A DNA stretch of 64,000 nt from Cylindrodendrum hubeiense (lineage: Eukaryota > Ascomycota > Sordariomycetes > Hypocreales > Nectriaceae), in contig JAANBB010000003.1 of the NCBI GenBank assembly GCA_014621425.1, positions 424,987 to 488,986 of the forward strand. The letters run 5' to 3'. Position numbers and translations under genes: made by a program. The notes beneath the pieces are model-generated. The model searched no databases and was not told the DNA's origin. It saw only the letters and a list, made by a program, of their open reading frames with translations. The first letter of the stretch is position 1. Every line of letters begins with the position of its first letter. This document shows, in pieces, positions 23,560 to 33,892 of this stretch.

Positions 23560-24390
23560 CGAAACGATACCGCGTAGTAACACTAGACAAAACGCTGGCT
23601 GGATCCGCAACCTAAGTAACAACCATATCTGTGCAACCAGTCGTGTTATCGGGGAGACAAAAGCATCTTTGTAGAACTAGAATGTTGAAAGCTCTAGGAT
23701 CTGTCGCAGATTCTGTGAGTCGTCAATAAACTATAAGTCACAACCAAACTTCAGTCTGATTTAACAATTGGCTCCAACCTCTGCCCCAGTCGTCTCTCGA
23801 GTCGCCATAGTGGAAACCAGCTCTTGCAGCTGGGGTATAATCACCAGCGCAGATTGTCAAGATCCGCTTAGGTTAGGAATTGAGTGCACGGCCATCCATG
23901 AAAAGTCGGTATTCATCAGCGTGCAGGGTCAAGAGGCTAAGGGAAAATATAATAGATTCGATATTCAAATCGGAACTGTTAGTAATATGGGAGCTCATAT
24001 CAATTCCTCACGATAACGCACCACTGGTGACAATTAACAGGACCATCTAATTACGTGAACCGAGCATGGCAGCTATCGCTCCCGCGAGAGACTTGAGCTG
24101 TTCTCGGTAACCACTGAGTCGTCCCACGGGCTTCTAACTTCCGGTAGCTAATTCAAACTGCCGAAAGATTTCTGACGGTAACATGTGAAGTTCAGCACTC
24201 GGCAGTCGGCAGAACATGGAGCCACACACTCGTCCCGGCCGCGGTGTACGGGATCGGTCCAATTCTCAATACGGTTACATATGGCTATTTAATCACCAAT
24301 CTGCCGTCAAATTACGGATGCTGCTTTCACACAGTCCCCAAACAAACTTCTCAAACTCAGGCATCAAATTCATTAAAAGTCGCAGGCATT
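23560..24390. other. Intergenic, 831 bp, promoter of the CMD-like gene
   Basis: TGCCGA occurs at 24159-24164 and TCGGCA at 24199-24204 and 24206-24211 (a 7-bp step). An 82-codon open stretch from 23768 was not recognised and is not called. Confidence 0.45.
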
Positions 24391-24853
24391 ATGGTCCAAC
24401 CATCAGAGAAGGTCCTTTTGGGGATGGCGATGACCCAAGAATTCTTGGGTGAGGTCTTGCTGAACAAGATCAGGAGTGCAACGGTAGACCCGTCCTTTCG
24501 TTACCTTCATTTAATTAAGAGTTACTAACCACTTATGAGAGTAGCGCGATGATTTAGCAACCGAGGTCGGCGCTGAATATATTGCAGAAGTTTGCTTTTC
24601 TAGCTATTCGCGTCCCCACCTCGAGTTCAGAGATCGATCCTTGATGAATATCGCCATGATGATTGCACTGAACCGATCTGCTGAGCTGCAAATCCATATT
24701 CGTGCCGCTCTTCACAATGGTTTGGCCCAAGCCCAAATAATCGAGGCTTGCCGTCACGCAATGATTTACTGCGGGGTACCGGCTGGCAGAGAAGCTTTGA
24801 CAATTGCCAGTGACATCTTTAAGGAGATGGAGGAAGCTAAAAGTCACATCTAG
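24391..24853 (+). CDS. Carboxymuconolactone decarboxylase (CMD)-family protein
   Basis: Exons 24391-24483 and 24545-24853 (intron 61 bp, donor gtagac, branch TTACTAAC) give 133 residues, the normal length of single-domain CMD proteins. The conserved block is RPHLEFRDRSLMNIAMMIALNR, then ELQIHIRAALHNG, then IIEACRHAMIYCGVPAGREA. The CxxC of AhpD-type peroxidases is absent, so it belongs to the gamma-carboxymuconolactone-decarboxylase-like side. Family members act on lactones in aromatic catabolism, or as tailoring enzymes in fungal pathways. It lies 1 kb upstream of the Baeyer-Villiger-type oxygenase in the same direction. The substrate is unknown. Confidence 0.85.
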
Positions 24854-25849
24854 CAGGCATTTGCTATCAATAGCAATCCGCATTAAGAGAAGGAGGACTC
24901 GCTACTAGCTAGCTAGGCTATTGTCATAGGAATTCATAGCTGTCGTCACGGTAGGATATTTGGGGCTTTAGTTGTTTTTTCTATCAGTGCAATTCTAGCT
25001 ATCATATTTATGATCTGTAAACAGATTCTAGAAAAAGTGAACTTTGTTGTTTTCTCCTCATGTCTGCACACACCCAGGACACATCGCAACGGCGCCCTAT
25101 TTGGCTCTTGTAACCTTTAGTACCGGATAATATGCGGAGAACTCGAGTTTCTATCGACCCGCGCCTGGTGCAGTTCGCTGGGAAGTTCTGCCGATAGACA
25201 TAATGAAGGTATCGTGCTCAAACAATTCTAGCCGTGATACATGCTACATAACTCAATTCAAGAGTCAACGTTTTCAATGTCAACAGTCACTTAGCAGAAC
25301 ATCAACTCCAACGGTGCCGGCGGCTCCGCAATTTCCCCGGAAATCTAAGCAGTGTAGGTGCCGAGAGCCGAAGTGCAAATGCCGAGAGCCGAAGTGCAAG
25401 TGCCGAATTGGCCCTGGGGAATGCCGAAGTTCTCGTGAGCTATTCTCATGAGACACACTCTATCCGACGATCCCGGTAGGTATGCTGCAGCCGTGTGGGA
25501 GTACACAGCCGAGCTTGCTCTCAGCTCGGTGTTGTCGGACCTCTTCGAATCCCGAACTATCTCTTGGTAGAACAAACGGCATCTGAGTCAACAGCTTGCC
25601 GACTACCGAGCTGCTTCCATTTTCGGCAGGTGCCATTTTCAATGACGCCACTGTCAGTCAGCATAGCTGAAGTACAAGATTACCGCACTAGACTTTTCAA
25701 TCGATAGGTTTTACCAAGGCAGCATTGTCATACATGCAATATAATAGTAGGTGAAGATCGATTCAACCCAAGGATATCGTTCGCCTTTACAATACCTATC
25801 TTACTTCTAACTATTTCATCCTTGTTTACCCTTCACGGCCTTTGACAAT
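24854..25849. other. Intergenic, 996 bp, promoter of the flavin monooxygenase
   Basis: It is rich in TGCCGA/TCGGCA: 25189, 25359, 25380, 25401, 25422, 25597 and 25623. Three of these lie in the 21-bp tandem repeat listed separately. No gene was recognised. Confidence 0.5.
25359..25406. repeat. 21-bp tandem repeat, 2.3 copies
   Basis: The unit begins TGCCGAGAGCCGAAGTGCAA. Copies start at 25359 and 25380 and differ at one base; a third starts at 25401 and breaks off after TGCCGA. It lies about 450 bp upstream of the oxygenase start and two helical turns separate the units. Confidence 0.8.
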
Positions 25850-27985
25850 ATGGCCGTCTCACGGTTATCCCAGCTCAGCATGCATCTTCGTGATGCTAAC
25901 GACGGATCCACATCGCGGCAGCCGCCTGGCTTGGTCAAGTCCATGTACAAAGTGAATGAGCAACCTCTTGGAACAGTAAGGAAAATACGTATCATCATCA
26001 TCGGGGCAGGGGCTAGCGGCTTAAATGTGGTTCGCACCTTGCGCAACGAACTCACTAACTATGAATACGTTGTTTACGAGAAGAACCCTAAAGTCGGCGG
26101 GACTTGGTACGAGAACAGGTACCCAGGTTGCAAATGTGATATTCCTTCGCATAACTACCAGTTCTCGTGGAAGCCAAACCACGAATGGAGCAGTTTCTTC
26201 TCCTCGGCGGAAGAGATTGAGGCCTACCTTTGCCGCTTATGCGAGGACGAGAACATGCAGGATCATCTCAAAACCGAGCATGAGGTCGTCGGCGCGCACT
26301 GGAACGAAACCTCTGGACGCTGGAACGTCACTATCAAGGACCTGGGAACTGGCCTCATGTTCGAAGATCATTGCGACTTCCTCCTTGATGCAGGCGGAAT
26401 TCTGAAGCGAGTACCCTTCCCGTTGGATTCTTCTCTTTTCTCTCGACACCGGTTCAACACAGACACAGCTAACATGCAAGCCCTTGAAAAGTCACTGGAA
26501 ATGGCCCGAGATTCCAGGCCTCCGTGACTTCTCTGGGAGTCTCATCCACAGCGCCAACTGGGCCGAAGAATTCAATTGGACGGGCAAAAGGGTGGCAGTA
26601 ATTGGAAATGGCTCCTCTGGCGTACAGATTGTACCAGCTATTCAAAAGGGTAGGAATACCGGAAGAAAATATTCGAAGGAGGTCGGCTGCGCAGACTGTG
26701 TTTGACATTGCTAACAAGTCGTGATAGGTGCTAAGCAGCTTGTTCATTTTATCCGTGAGCCCACGTGGATTGTACCGCCACGTATTCAAACTCTGTCAAT
26801 GAGCAAGGCCGGCGATATCCTTGAGGAAATTGAGTTTGACGAGGAAGAAAGATTCACCTCGGCACAGGTTGAAAGATTCAAAACGGATCCTAAACTGTAC
26901 AGGACATTTGTCAAAGCCATCGAGGAACAGGTCAACAGTAACTTCTTTATCGTGCGAGTCCCTTTTCAATTTTACCAACTAGAAACAGAATCGAAGTGCC
27001 ATCTGGACTGCTATTAACAATTCATTAGGTATTGAAAGATTCAGACGGCCACAAGACGGCAACCGAAGCTGTTACCCAATACATGCGAGCGGCTCTGGGA
27101 TATGATGAGACGTTGATCAAAGCCCTCATTCCCTCTTTCCCGTTGAGCTGCCGCAGACTGACCCCAGGAATCGGCTACCTCGAGTCTTTGTCGCAGTCCA
27201 ATGTGAGGGTTGTCGCAGACTCCATCGCCCACATCACATCGAGCGGCCTGGTCACTAAGTCCGGAGAGATTATCGAGGTGGATGCTATCATTTGTGCCAC
27301 CGGTTTCGATGTCTCCTTCTGTCCGCGTTTCCCGATCATCGGACGATCAGGGAACCTTCAGGACATCTGGACCAAAGCCCTTCCACGATCATACATGTCC
27401 TGCGCAGTCCCCAGCCTGCCCAATTACTTCAGTAAGTCGTTTGCGTGCGCTTGATAATATCCATCCAACACACTCAGTATGAGTCTTGTCTTCAGTCCCT
27501 GGATCATTGTGGTGTTTTTGCCTGTCTCAGGCATTCGTGCATCATCATTTCTGAGATTTCGAACAGTGTTCCTCGGCCCTAATGCACCGATCGGCCACGG
27601 AAGTGTGTTCACTATTGCCGAGCTTCTTGCAAAGTATATTGTCAACATTATCCGCAAATGTCAAACAGAATGCATCAAGGCTATCGTACCCAGCCAGGCA
27701 GCAGTCGACGAGTTATATGAGCATACTCAAGCATTTATGCCCCGGACCGCCTGGGCTGGGTCCTGCACATCCTGGTTCAAAAATGGCAGAGAAACCGGCC
27801 CGGTGACCGCTCTACACCCAGGAAGTAGAATTCACTTCTTCCATATGCTGGAGCGATTTAGAGGCGAAGACTGGGAGTATGTGCATTATACTAGGCACAA
27901 CCGCTTCTCCTATCTTGGAAACGGTCTTTCGACCAAAGAGCTTGACAAATCCGACTCCACATGGTATCTAGATGGCCCAGGTTAG
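25850..27985 (+). CDS. Baeyer-Villiger-type flavin-binding monooxygenase
   Basis: Exons 25850-26406, 26492-26649, 26728-26951, 27029-27431 and 27567-27985 give 586 residues, with consistent phases. FAD-binding turn GAGASG at 52-57. Baeyer-Villiger fingerprint F-x-G-x3-H-x3-W met by FSGSLIHSANW at 199-209. NADPH-binding turn GNGSSG at 224-229. Typical KVGGTWYENRYPGC and CATGFD segments are also present. The family inserts oxygen next to a ketone to give an ester or lactone, using NADPH and O2; some members do N- or S-oxidation. The first intron uses a GC donor (gcgagt). The third intron donor (gtgcga at 26952) is weak; a donor 9 bp further would add three residues. The closest neighbours in function are the CMD-like gene and the distant MBL hydrolase. 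Confidence 0.92.
26407..26491 (+). other. GC-AG intron in the monooxygenase gene
   Basis: The donor gcgagt follows ATTCTGAA and the acceptor is gaaaag. Only this joins GGILN to HWKWPEIPGL, the strongly conserved segment before the fingerprint motif, in frame. Confidence 0.75.
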
Positions 27986-28604
27986 GAGTTAGGAGCCAGT
28001 CTAGACAGCAATTTCAGTGGGATGAGAACTACGCCCATGGGAAACATTTGCATGTGCCAATCCAACGATGATTGCTGGTGAATCTGTGAGCCACATGCTG
28101 TAAATTGTCGTATCAGCTCCACAGGAAACAAGGAATATGGCTTTATATATAGTCAGACACGTAACCTCACATTTCGTAGTCGTTTGGCTTTTCATCTGGA
28201 ATAATCGGCCAAGGGCGGGCATAACTACCTTTCGCAATCCAAAAAAGAAATAGGAAACGCAAGGCTAAGTTGGACGAAAGACGATTGAAGATTGTTTCGA
28301 GTAAAACTATCACCAACACATGTCTGTAGGCATTCAAAACAAATTCCCATCACCATCGCGCAAGCTAGTTAATGCAGACGGGTGTCATTTGGAGAGCTCT
28401 AATGCGCTGTATTGCCTTTTTTCTCAATACAGTACATTGACTGAAGATCAAAACACGATGCCGTTGTCCGAGTTGCAATCGTCTGCCCTCATATGCGTGG
28501 TCTATCACGGTACACTGGTTTGAGAAGTTCATCGACTGCCTTCAATTCCGTTCGTTATTCGCCAATCCAATCTAAGAGCCAGAACATCTCCTTCCAGGAT
28601 CGTA
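27986..28604. other. Convergent intergenic, 619 bp
   Basis: It lies between the 3' ends of the monooxygenase (+) and the second NmrA-like gene (-). No gene or repeat was recognised. Confidence 0.5.
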
Positions 28605-29776
28605 TCATAAATTCAACATGGATGAATAATCCTCGCTCTTCATGTACTCGTAGATGCTAGTAGTGGGGCATCCGATTTCTGCCGGTATCTGTCCAAGGAA
28701 TACGACATTAGCACGCAGATACGCCTCATACCTATTATAGTTCATTTGCTCACCTGGCTTGGATGTAAAAGAGCTGGGTCACTAAATTCCAGTTCCATTA
28801 CACTTGCCATCGTTTCTGCGACCTCCAGTCCATGCGGACCGCCCTCAAACTTCGCTGCTTCCTCTATCGAGACTTCTTTCACCCCACCATTGGGAACTCC
28901 CATGGCAGATGTCCACAGCTGGACATACTCAACATGGCTGAGCATACTGCCATATCCGAGAAGAATCTTTTTGGGTGGAAGCATGGTCAGTGCCCTGACA
29001 AAGTGACCCGTATCTTTTCGTGGCACCACAATCGCGAACGGGGCACGTGGGTTCCCGGGAATTAGGAGGGTGTAGGATCCATCCTCTTGCTGTAATACCG
29101 TCAGAAAAGCGCCGTGGTGCTAGAGACCTTCCAACCATTAATACTTGCCTTGTTGGGGCGCCGGACCTTCCAGATTTTCCAGTTGGTTGCAAACTCGCCA
29201 AGCTGGAGCTCGGAAGTCTTTTCGCTCAACTCAGGCAAAGTCTCTTGGATGTACTCCATGATTTTGGCCTTGGAGTCAAAATGGTAGACATGGGGGTATT
29301 TTCCATGTGTAATTTTGCTGATATTCGGCAAGCTGGAGAAGATGAAGCGGTCCAAAGTGCCAATGACTGCCGCAGCGCAGGCAATGTTTTTGCCACGCTG
29401 CAGCTCCAATTCATAGCAGAACTCATTGATGGTCTGTCCAGGGCGTAGCTTGGCGTAGTTGTACGGGTCGTACATTGGACTCCAAAAGTCTGTAACGGCA
29501 AAGATGACGTTGGCGCCCTGGAAGGCCTTGACAAGTGACTCTGGCTCGTCCTGGTTTGCCTGGACCATTTCGATACCCTTTTTCTGCCAGGCTATGCTGG
29601 AGGCCGTATTGACATTTCGAGACACGCCTCTCAAGCTCCACCCAGGCTGCTTGAGAAAGACATCTGCAACAGATGCCCCCTGCGATCGATCAGAAAACAG
29701 CTTCATAGTTGGTCGAATAGTCAGCTCTGCTTGCCTGGTTGCCCGTGATGCCCAAAATCACGATTAGTTTCGACAT
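28605..29776 (-). CDS. NmrA-like NAD(P)-binding protein (second copy)
   Basis: Exons in transcript order: 29776-29735, 29679-29149, 29089-28754 and 28688-28605, giving 330 residues. The first exon is 14 codons and ends inside the nucleotide-binding motif GITGNQ/GASV. It shares its layout with the protein at 19225-20294: WSLRGVSR against WTIRGITR, KGIEMVQAN against KGVEMVKAN, QGANVIFAVTD against EGANVIFGITD. Introns 1 and 2 both start with GC (gcaagc, gcaagt), which is unusual for two introns of one gene. It probably binds NAD(P) as a redox sensor or reductase. It is convergent with the oxygenase gene and tandem with the Zn2Cys6 gene at 30188-32479. Confidence 0.88.
29090..29148 (-). other. 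GC-AG intron 2 of the second NmrA-like gene
   Basis: The donor gcaagt follows AACAAG, a perfect GC-type donor, and the acceptor is ttacag. It removes an in-frame stop and restores the continuation EDGSYTLLIPGNPRAPF. Confidence 0.8.
29680..29734 (-). other. GC-AG intron 1 of the second NmrA-like gene
   Basis: The donor gcaagc follows AACCAG and the acceptor is tcgcag. No GT donor is available that keeps the Rossmann motif in frame. Confidence 0.75.
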
Positions 29777-30187
29777 TGTTATTGTTATTCGCTAGCGGAG
29801 GATGACAGTATAAAGAGCCTGTTTGTATGTGTTGAATGATGGAATGGTTTCTCCTTCCACGTTGAATGGCTTCTTTTATCATTGCTGTCCAGCGGTTGTT
29901 CCGCCTCTCCCCACCAGGTATTTTGTGGGCTTGCCACTCCCACCAAAATTGGTTGTGGCGGAAATTCCGAGCTCGTCACTAACTACCTGCCAATTGAGTG
30001 TCGGAAGTTCCGCACAATGATTAAGCCAAGTCACACTACCGACCACGAAACCTTCATTCGTACTCAGCCAGCAACTAATAGACCGTCGCTGAATGTGAGC
30101 GACATCTCATTTGGCATTAGTGAGTGCTGCTTCGTCCTGTTGGCGAAGAAAGGAACCATAGTCGCATTGGCATATGTACTAAGCCAA
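29777..30187. other. Intergenic, 411 bp, promoter of the second NmrA-like gene
   Basis: It lies between the start of the NmrA-like gene and the 3' end of the upstream Zn2Cys6 gene. No further feature was recognised. Confidence 0.45.
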
Positions 30188-32479
30188 TCAATTGAGGAAT
30201 GGAGCATCTGCCGCAAGCATGGCTTCCAATTCCTTCCATGTCTCCGTATCGATGCTCGCCTCCCACCCATCTAGTAACTCTAGTCCTGAATTCTCCAGAT
30301 GATCAGTAGAGTCACAAATCCCACTGTCAGTTTGGTTCAAAATCCCCAGCTTGTAAAGATTATCCTTCATGAGGAGCATTCTGCTCCACAGTCGACGCGA
30401 GGCAGAAGAGACATCCGAAAACTTATCAGCTAGACCATACGCACGTGAGATACTCTCCATCAAGTTAGCTGGTTTAATCGAACTGTCGATGATATTTGGG
30501 GTAGCAGACTGCTTTCTTGCCTCGCTTGCAATGGCCAGAAAGATTAATGCGACCGATGAGGCTAAAAAGTGTTGGAATATAGCGTGTTGACAATGAAATG
30601 CATCACTGCCTGCATCCAGGTCGGCGAGCACGTCGATAGTGTCGCAAGCCATCATGACTCCAGCTTGAGTAATTTGACTGTTTTCTGCTAGAGGTGAATC
30701 GGACAAGAAGTAAGATCGGACGATGATAACTTGGAGCTGGTTGGCACGGAGGTACAGCAACGTCGGGAGAAACTGAGCACAGGGAAAAGCGCCCGGTCCA
30801 TAAACCGCACGCTCACGAGGGTGGACATGATTCAGCCCCTCTAAGGCTTGTCTCCTCCACTTCTCTATCTGAAAGTTGGACCACTCGTATAGCTCAAAAT
30901 TCTCTCGTGCCTCAGCTGTGAATAAGCGGCTTGAGAGATCCCACATTGGGGCGCAGAAATTGGCATACGAAGCCATTGCTTTCAGGTATGGAGCCTTTTG
31001 AAATCTGTTAGAGACACCCACGATGCGAAGGTAATGTGGTAGAATAGAAATTACTCTTACATCAGGATGAGGCAACGACTTGGCAAAATCGGAATCCTGG
31101 AAGTTTTGTGGCAACCCAGCCTCGCAACTCCACTGTCGGTCTAGAACGACGATACTCCAAAGAATATTAATAAATTCAGAAGCTGATTTTCCGTCATCAA
31201 TCATGTGCTCGCGTATGTCCTTTCGATGGAGACCGAGTTCCATAGCCATTCGGCCAGCTAGACCGCACATGCGGTACGCCAACTGAAGCTCACCATCGAA
31301 GTAATAGTAAAAGCTCTGCAAGAATGGTTAGCATTGGTACGACAATGAATGTTACATTGAAGTGGTCTACCGCGAGCAATACAAGAACAATGCTGCGTAT
31401 GTTCCGGATGGGCGAAGTTGCCATGAGTTGCACATTTGCTTGCACGCATTGGAATAGAGCTGTTCGGATTTCTGAGAATCCAACGTTCTGCACTCTGAGT
31501 CCAATTGCAAGCGTCGCTTTGATGATATCGAGATCTTGTCCATCAACTTTATTTTCGTCCTCTTTTCGATTTGTCCTACCAGATGGCGCAAGGGTGTAAA
31601 CTATTTCGAGTTGACGGCGAATGTGGTTCAAGTCCAAGATGGGATGGAGATTCCCAATGGCATCCTGATATGAGTCCACAAGCTGCTGGGTCACATCCTT
31701 CCTCAGTAACTGTATAGGATTTAAACATGACGGGCATGGGCAGATCCCAGTGTCTTGTCTAGTGTTGGTTGACTGGCGGAGTTCTGGATACCTGCAATTT
31801 TCATATTGGCTCCTTTGCTCGTCGTTGAAGTACAGCGGCATGTCATTAACCCCATGTGGCCCTGGAGCGGCTTGAACATACGATTGCTGCATATACTCCT
31901 TGACAACGTTGAAGCTATAGTCAGAGCTGGAGGCGCCGTTGTATCGTAGTGCCGAGGACTAAACCGGTCAGCATGTAACCCTGTGCGCGGTGTTGCATGA
32001 TTTCAAACATACAGTGGGATTAGCGTGGAAATTTTGCTCCTGCCTCTCGCAGATGACAGGACCAAGTGATGGCTTATGTAGACAAGCAGGTGGTTTTATG
32101 ATGTTGAGTAGAAAATCCATTTGTGTTTGCATGTGTCCAACAGTGGTGGTTAGATGATCAACTTTGCTGCTGCATACAGGCATCTCTCCGTTAGCGTAGA
32201 TCGCTTTCTTCAGATTTCTAATCAAACACACCTGATATCTGCTTCCCCAGGCTGAGGAGACTCCGCGCTCCTTTGCGGGGGACTCCTTTCATCGCACGCA
32301 CCATGCAGAGAAAACCGAGGATCTGTTTCATAGCGGCAATCCATCGACCGTCTTTGACAATCTCGACAGGGCACCTGGCCGTCACAGCGGCGTTTTCGGC
32401 GCTTGCACTCTTTGCAAGCCCGCAGCGCATAGAGGGCACGTCGTTTTCTAGGCTCAAGGCCGCTCGTTGTCACATCCAT
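30188..32479 (-). CDS. Zn2Cys6 transcription factor
   Basis: Exons in transcript order: 32479-32232, 32169-32013, 31958-31371, 31315-31061 and 30994-30188, giving 684 residues. The zinc cluster CKECKRRKRRCDGQVPCRDC plus C (about residues 22-48) follows C-x2-C-x6-C-x5-C-x2-C-x6-C. The middle domain shows MCGLAGRMAMELGLH, ILWSIVVLDRQWSCEAGLP and APYLKAMASYA. The 66-bp intron at 30995-31060 is a multiple of three with no stop, so retention would add 22 residues without changing the frame; splicing gives the conserved HPDAPYLKAM junction. It is divergent from the Zn2Cys6 gene at 33893. It is nuclear and its targets are unknown. Confidence 0.9.
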
Positions 32480-33892
32480 GATCTTCGCATATGTAAACTT
32501 GGAGATTCCAGTTGGACTTTAATTTGCTCAACAAAAAGCAGGCGCGAACGTTGAAAGGAAAATGCTATCTCCGGCAATTCCACCAGCCAGCAAGATTAGT
32601 AACGCTATTCGCGCTAGCTTGAAGGAGTAAAGGGGGGGCAAATTACTCCGTAGCTACCCTAGACTTTCTCCCACTGACTGATAGCAAGATGATTTGAGGG
32701 CGAAGGAAATACATAGTGTTTACAGAGAGAATACAATAATACTTTTTGGTGATTATCGGAAATATTCTAGTTGATATCACAGTGCTGAAATATCTTCGAT
32801 TCTATTTAGGTGTGTATTAAGCGGCGCAAGAGATTGAGAAAGGTCAAATAGATTCAAAGTGCACACCAAAAGTAAGCTCCACTTCGGCATCGCAAATCCC
32901 AGGATCGGTGCAATCCTTCTAGCATACGGTCAACTCAAAAGTGCACGCCCGAGATATACAGCTACGCAGCTGTTGTTACAAATTAATTTCCTGAACTTAC
33001 TCGACTACCAAGCATCGCTAAGATTGACTGTTATGTAACGCAGCATGCCTGTTCAGCTAGGTAACCACCTGACCGTATTGCTAACATGAACCCCATGGTT
33101 TGTTCCTTAGGAATCCTGCCTCCAACCTACCCTATATCACCTATACAGTAGTCTTACGCACGACTGTTACATTGGCTCACGGGGTACAGGTACAGCGCCG
33201 GACCGGCCGGACCGGAGTGTTGATAAGGAATCAGCTGTGGGACACACCTGGAAGCGACCCCGCTACTTTACTGAATCTCATTTCGGTTAGGTATCGGCTA
33301 GTTCCAGAGTGGTCCCGGGGGACTGTTCGTGTTAATGACCCTATGATTGGTGTGACCCTCTTATCCCCGTATCCCCGTATTCTCGTATTCCACAACAAAC
33401 TGGTTCGCGTTTGGTCAGTTATTCACACACCTACGCAGCAGAGAGGACAAGAAACGATTTCAACGGCGGCTTTGAGGACTTTTCCAATATGAATAGCCAA
33501 TGCTAGTCCAATCGAGAAACCCATGCCGGGAGCAAGCAGACCAATCTTACGCCCTGGACAGTCCCCATTATGACGAGCAGGAATTGACACATGCTGATCT
33601 GTTGTGTCTGTGGCTTTCTAAAAGCGTGTTTGATCCCAGTACCACTCCTAGCTTACCAGGTACATTCAACCACCCCCACAAGTCCGGGGAGTAAATTGAT
33701 CTCAACAGTAGGCCATGTCTAGTCTACCCCGCGCGCTGAGTGTGTCGAATCTGGGGACCCCGCTTTCCCCAGAGTGCCCTGGGGAGCTTGCCGTCAGATC
33801 GACGCACCCGACCAAGGCCCGCCTTTCAAAACTTCCACTCGACGTCTACGCGTCATATTTCGAGCCAGCTTTTTAGAGTGTCAAAGCCCGGA
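32480..33892. promoter_or_regulatory. Divergent promoter region between two Zn2Cys6 genes, 1413 bp
   Basis: Both regulator genes start outward from this segment. It holds a TCGGCA near 32884 on the left side and the CCGGACC pair at 33198-33213 on the right side. A 130-codon open stretch from 33100 has no recognisable features. Confidence 0.5.
33198..33213. promoter_or_regulatory. Two CCGGACC heptamers, 9 bp apart
   Basis: CCGGACC occurs at 33198-33204 and 33207-33213. The same heptamer or its complement recurs upstream of the ligase, transporter and hydratase genes. CGG half-sites suit Zn2Cys6 proteins. It lies about 690 bp upstream of the ATG at 33893. Confidence 0.5.

Noticed and set aside
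23768..24016. 82-codon open frame between the Zn2Cys6 and CMD-like genes
   Set aside because: No homology recognised, no intron signals and no codon pattern supporting coding; left as intergenic.
25540..25560. TTCGAATCCC resembling a tRNA T-loop
   Set aside because: No matching acceptor stem, D-arm or anticodon arm around it.
33100..33492. 130-codon open frame between the two Zn2Cys6 genes
   Set aside because: No domain, unusual composition and overlap with the promoter motif pair; looks like chance open sequence.
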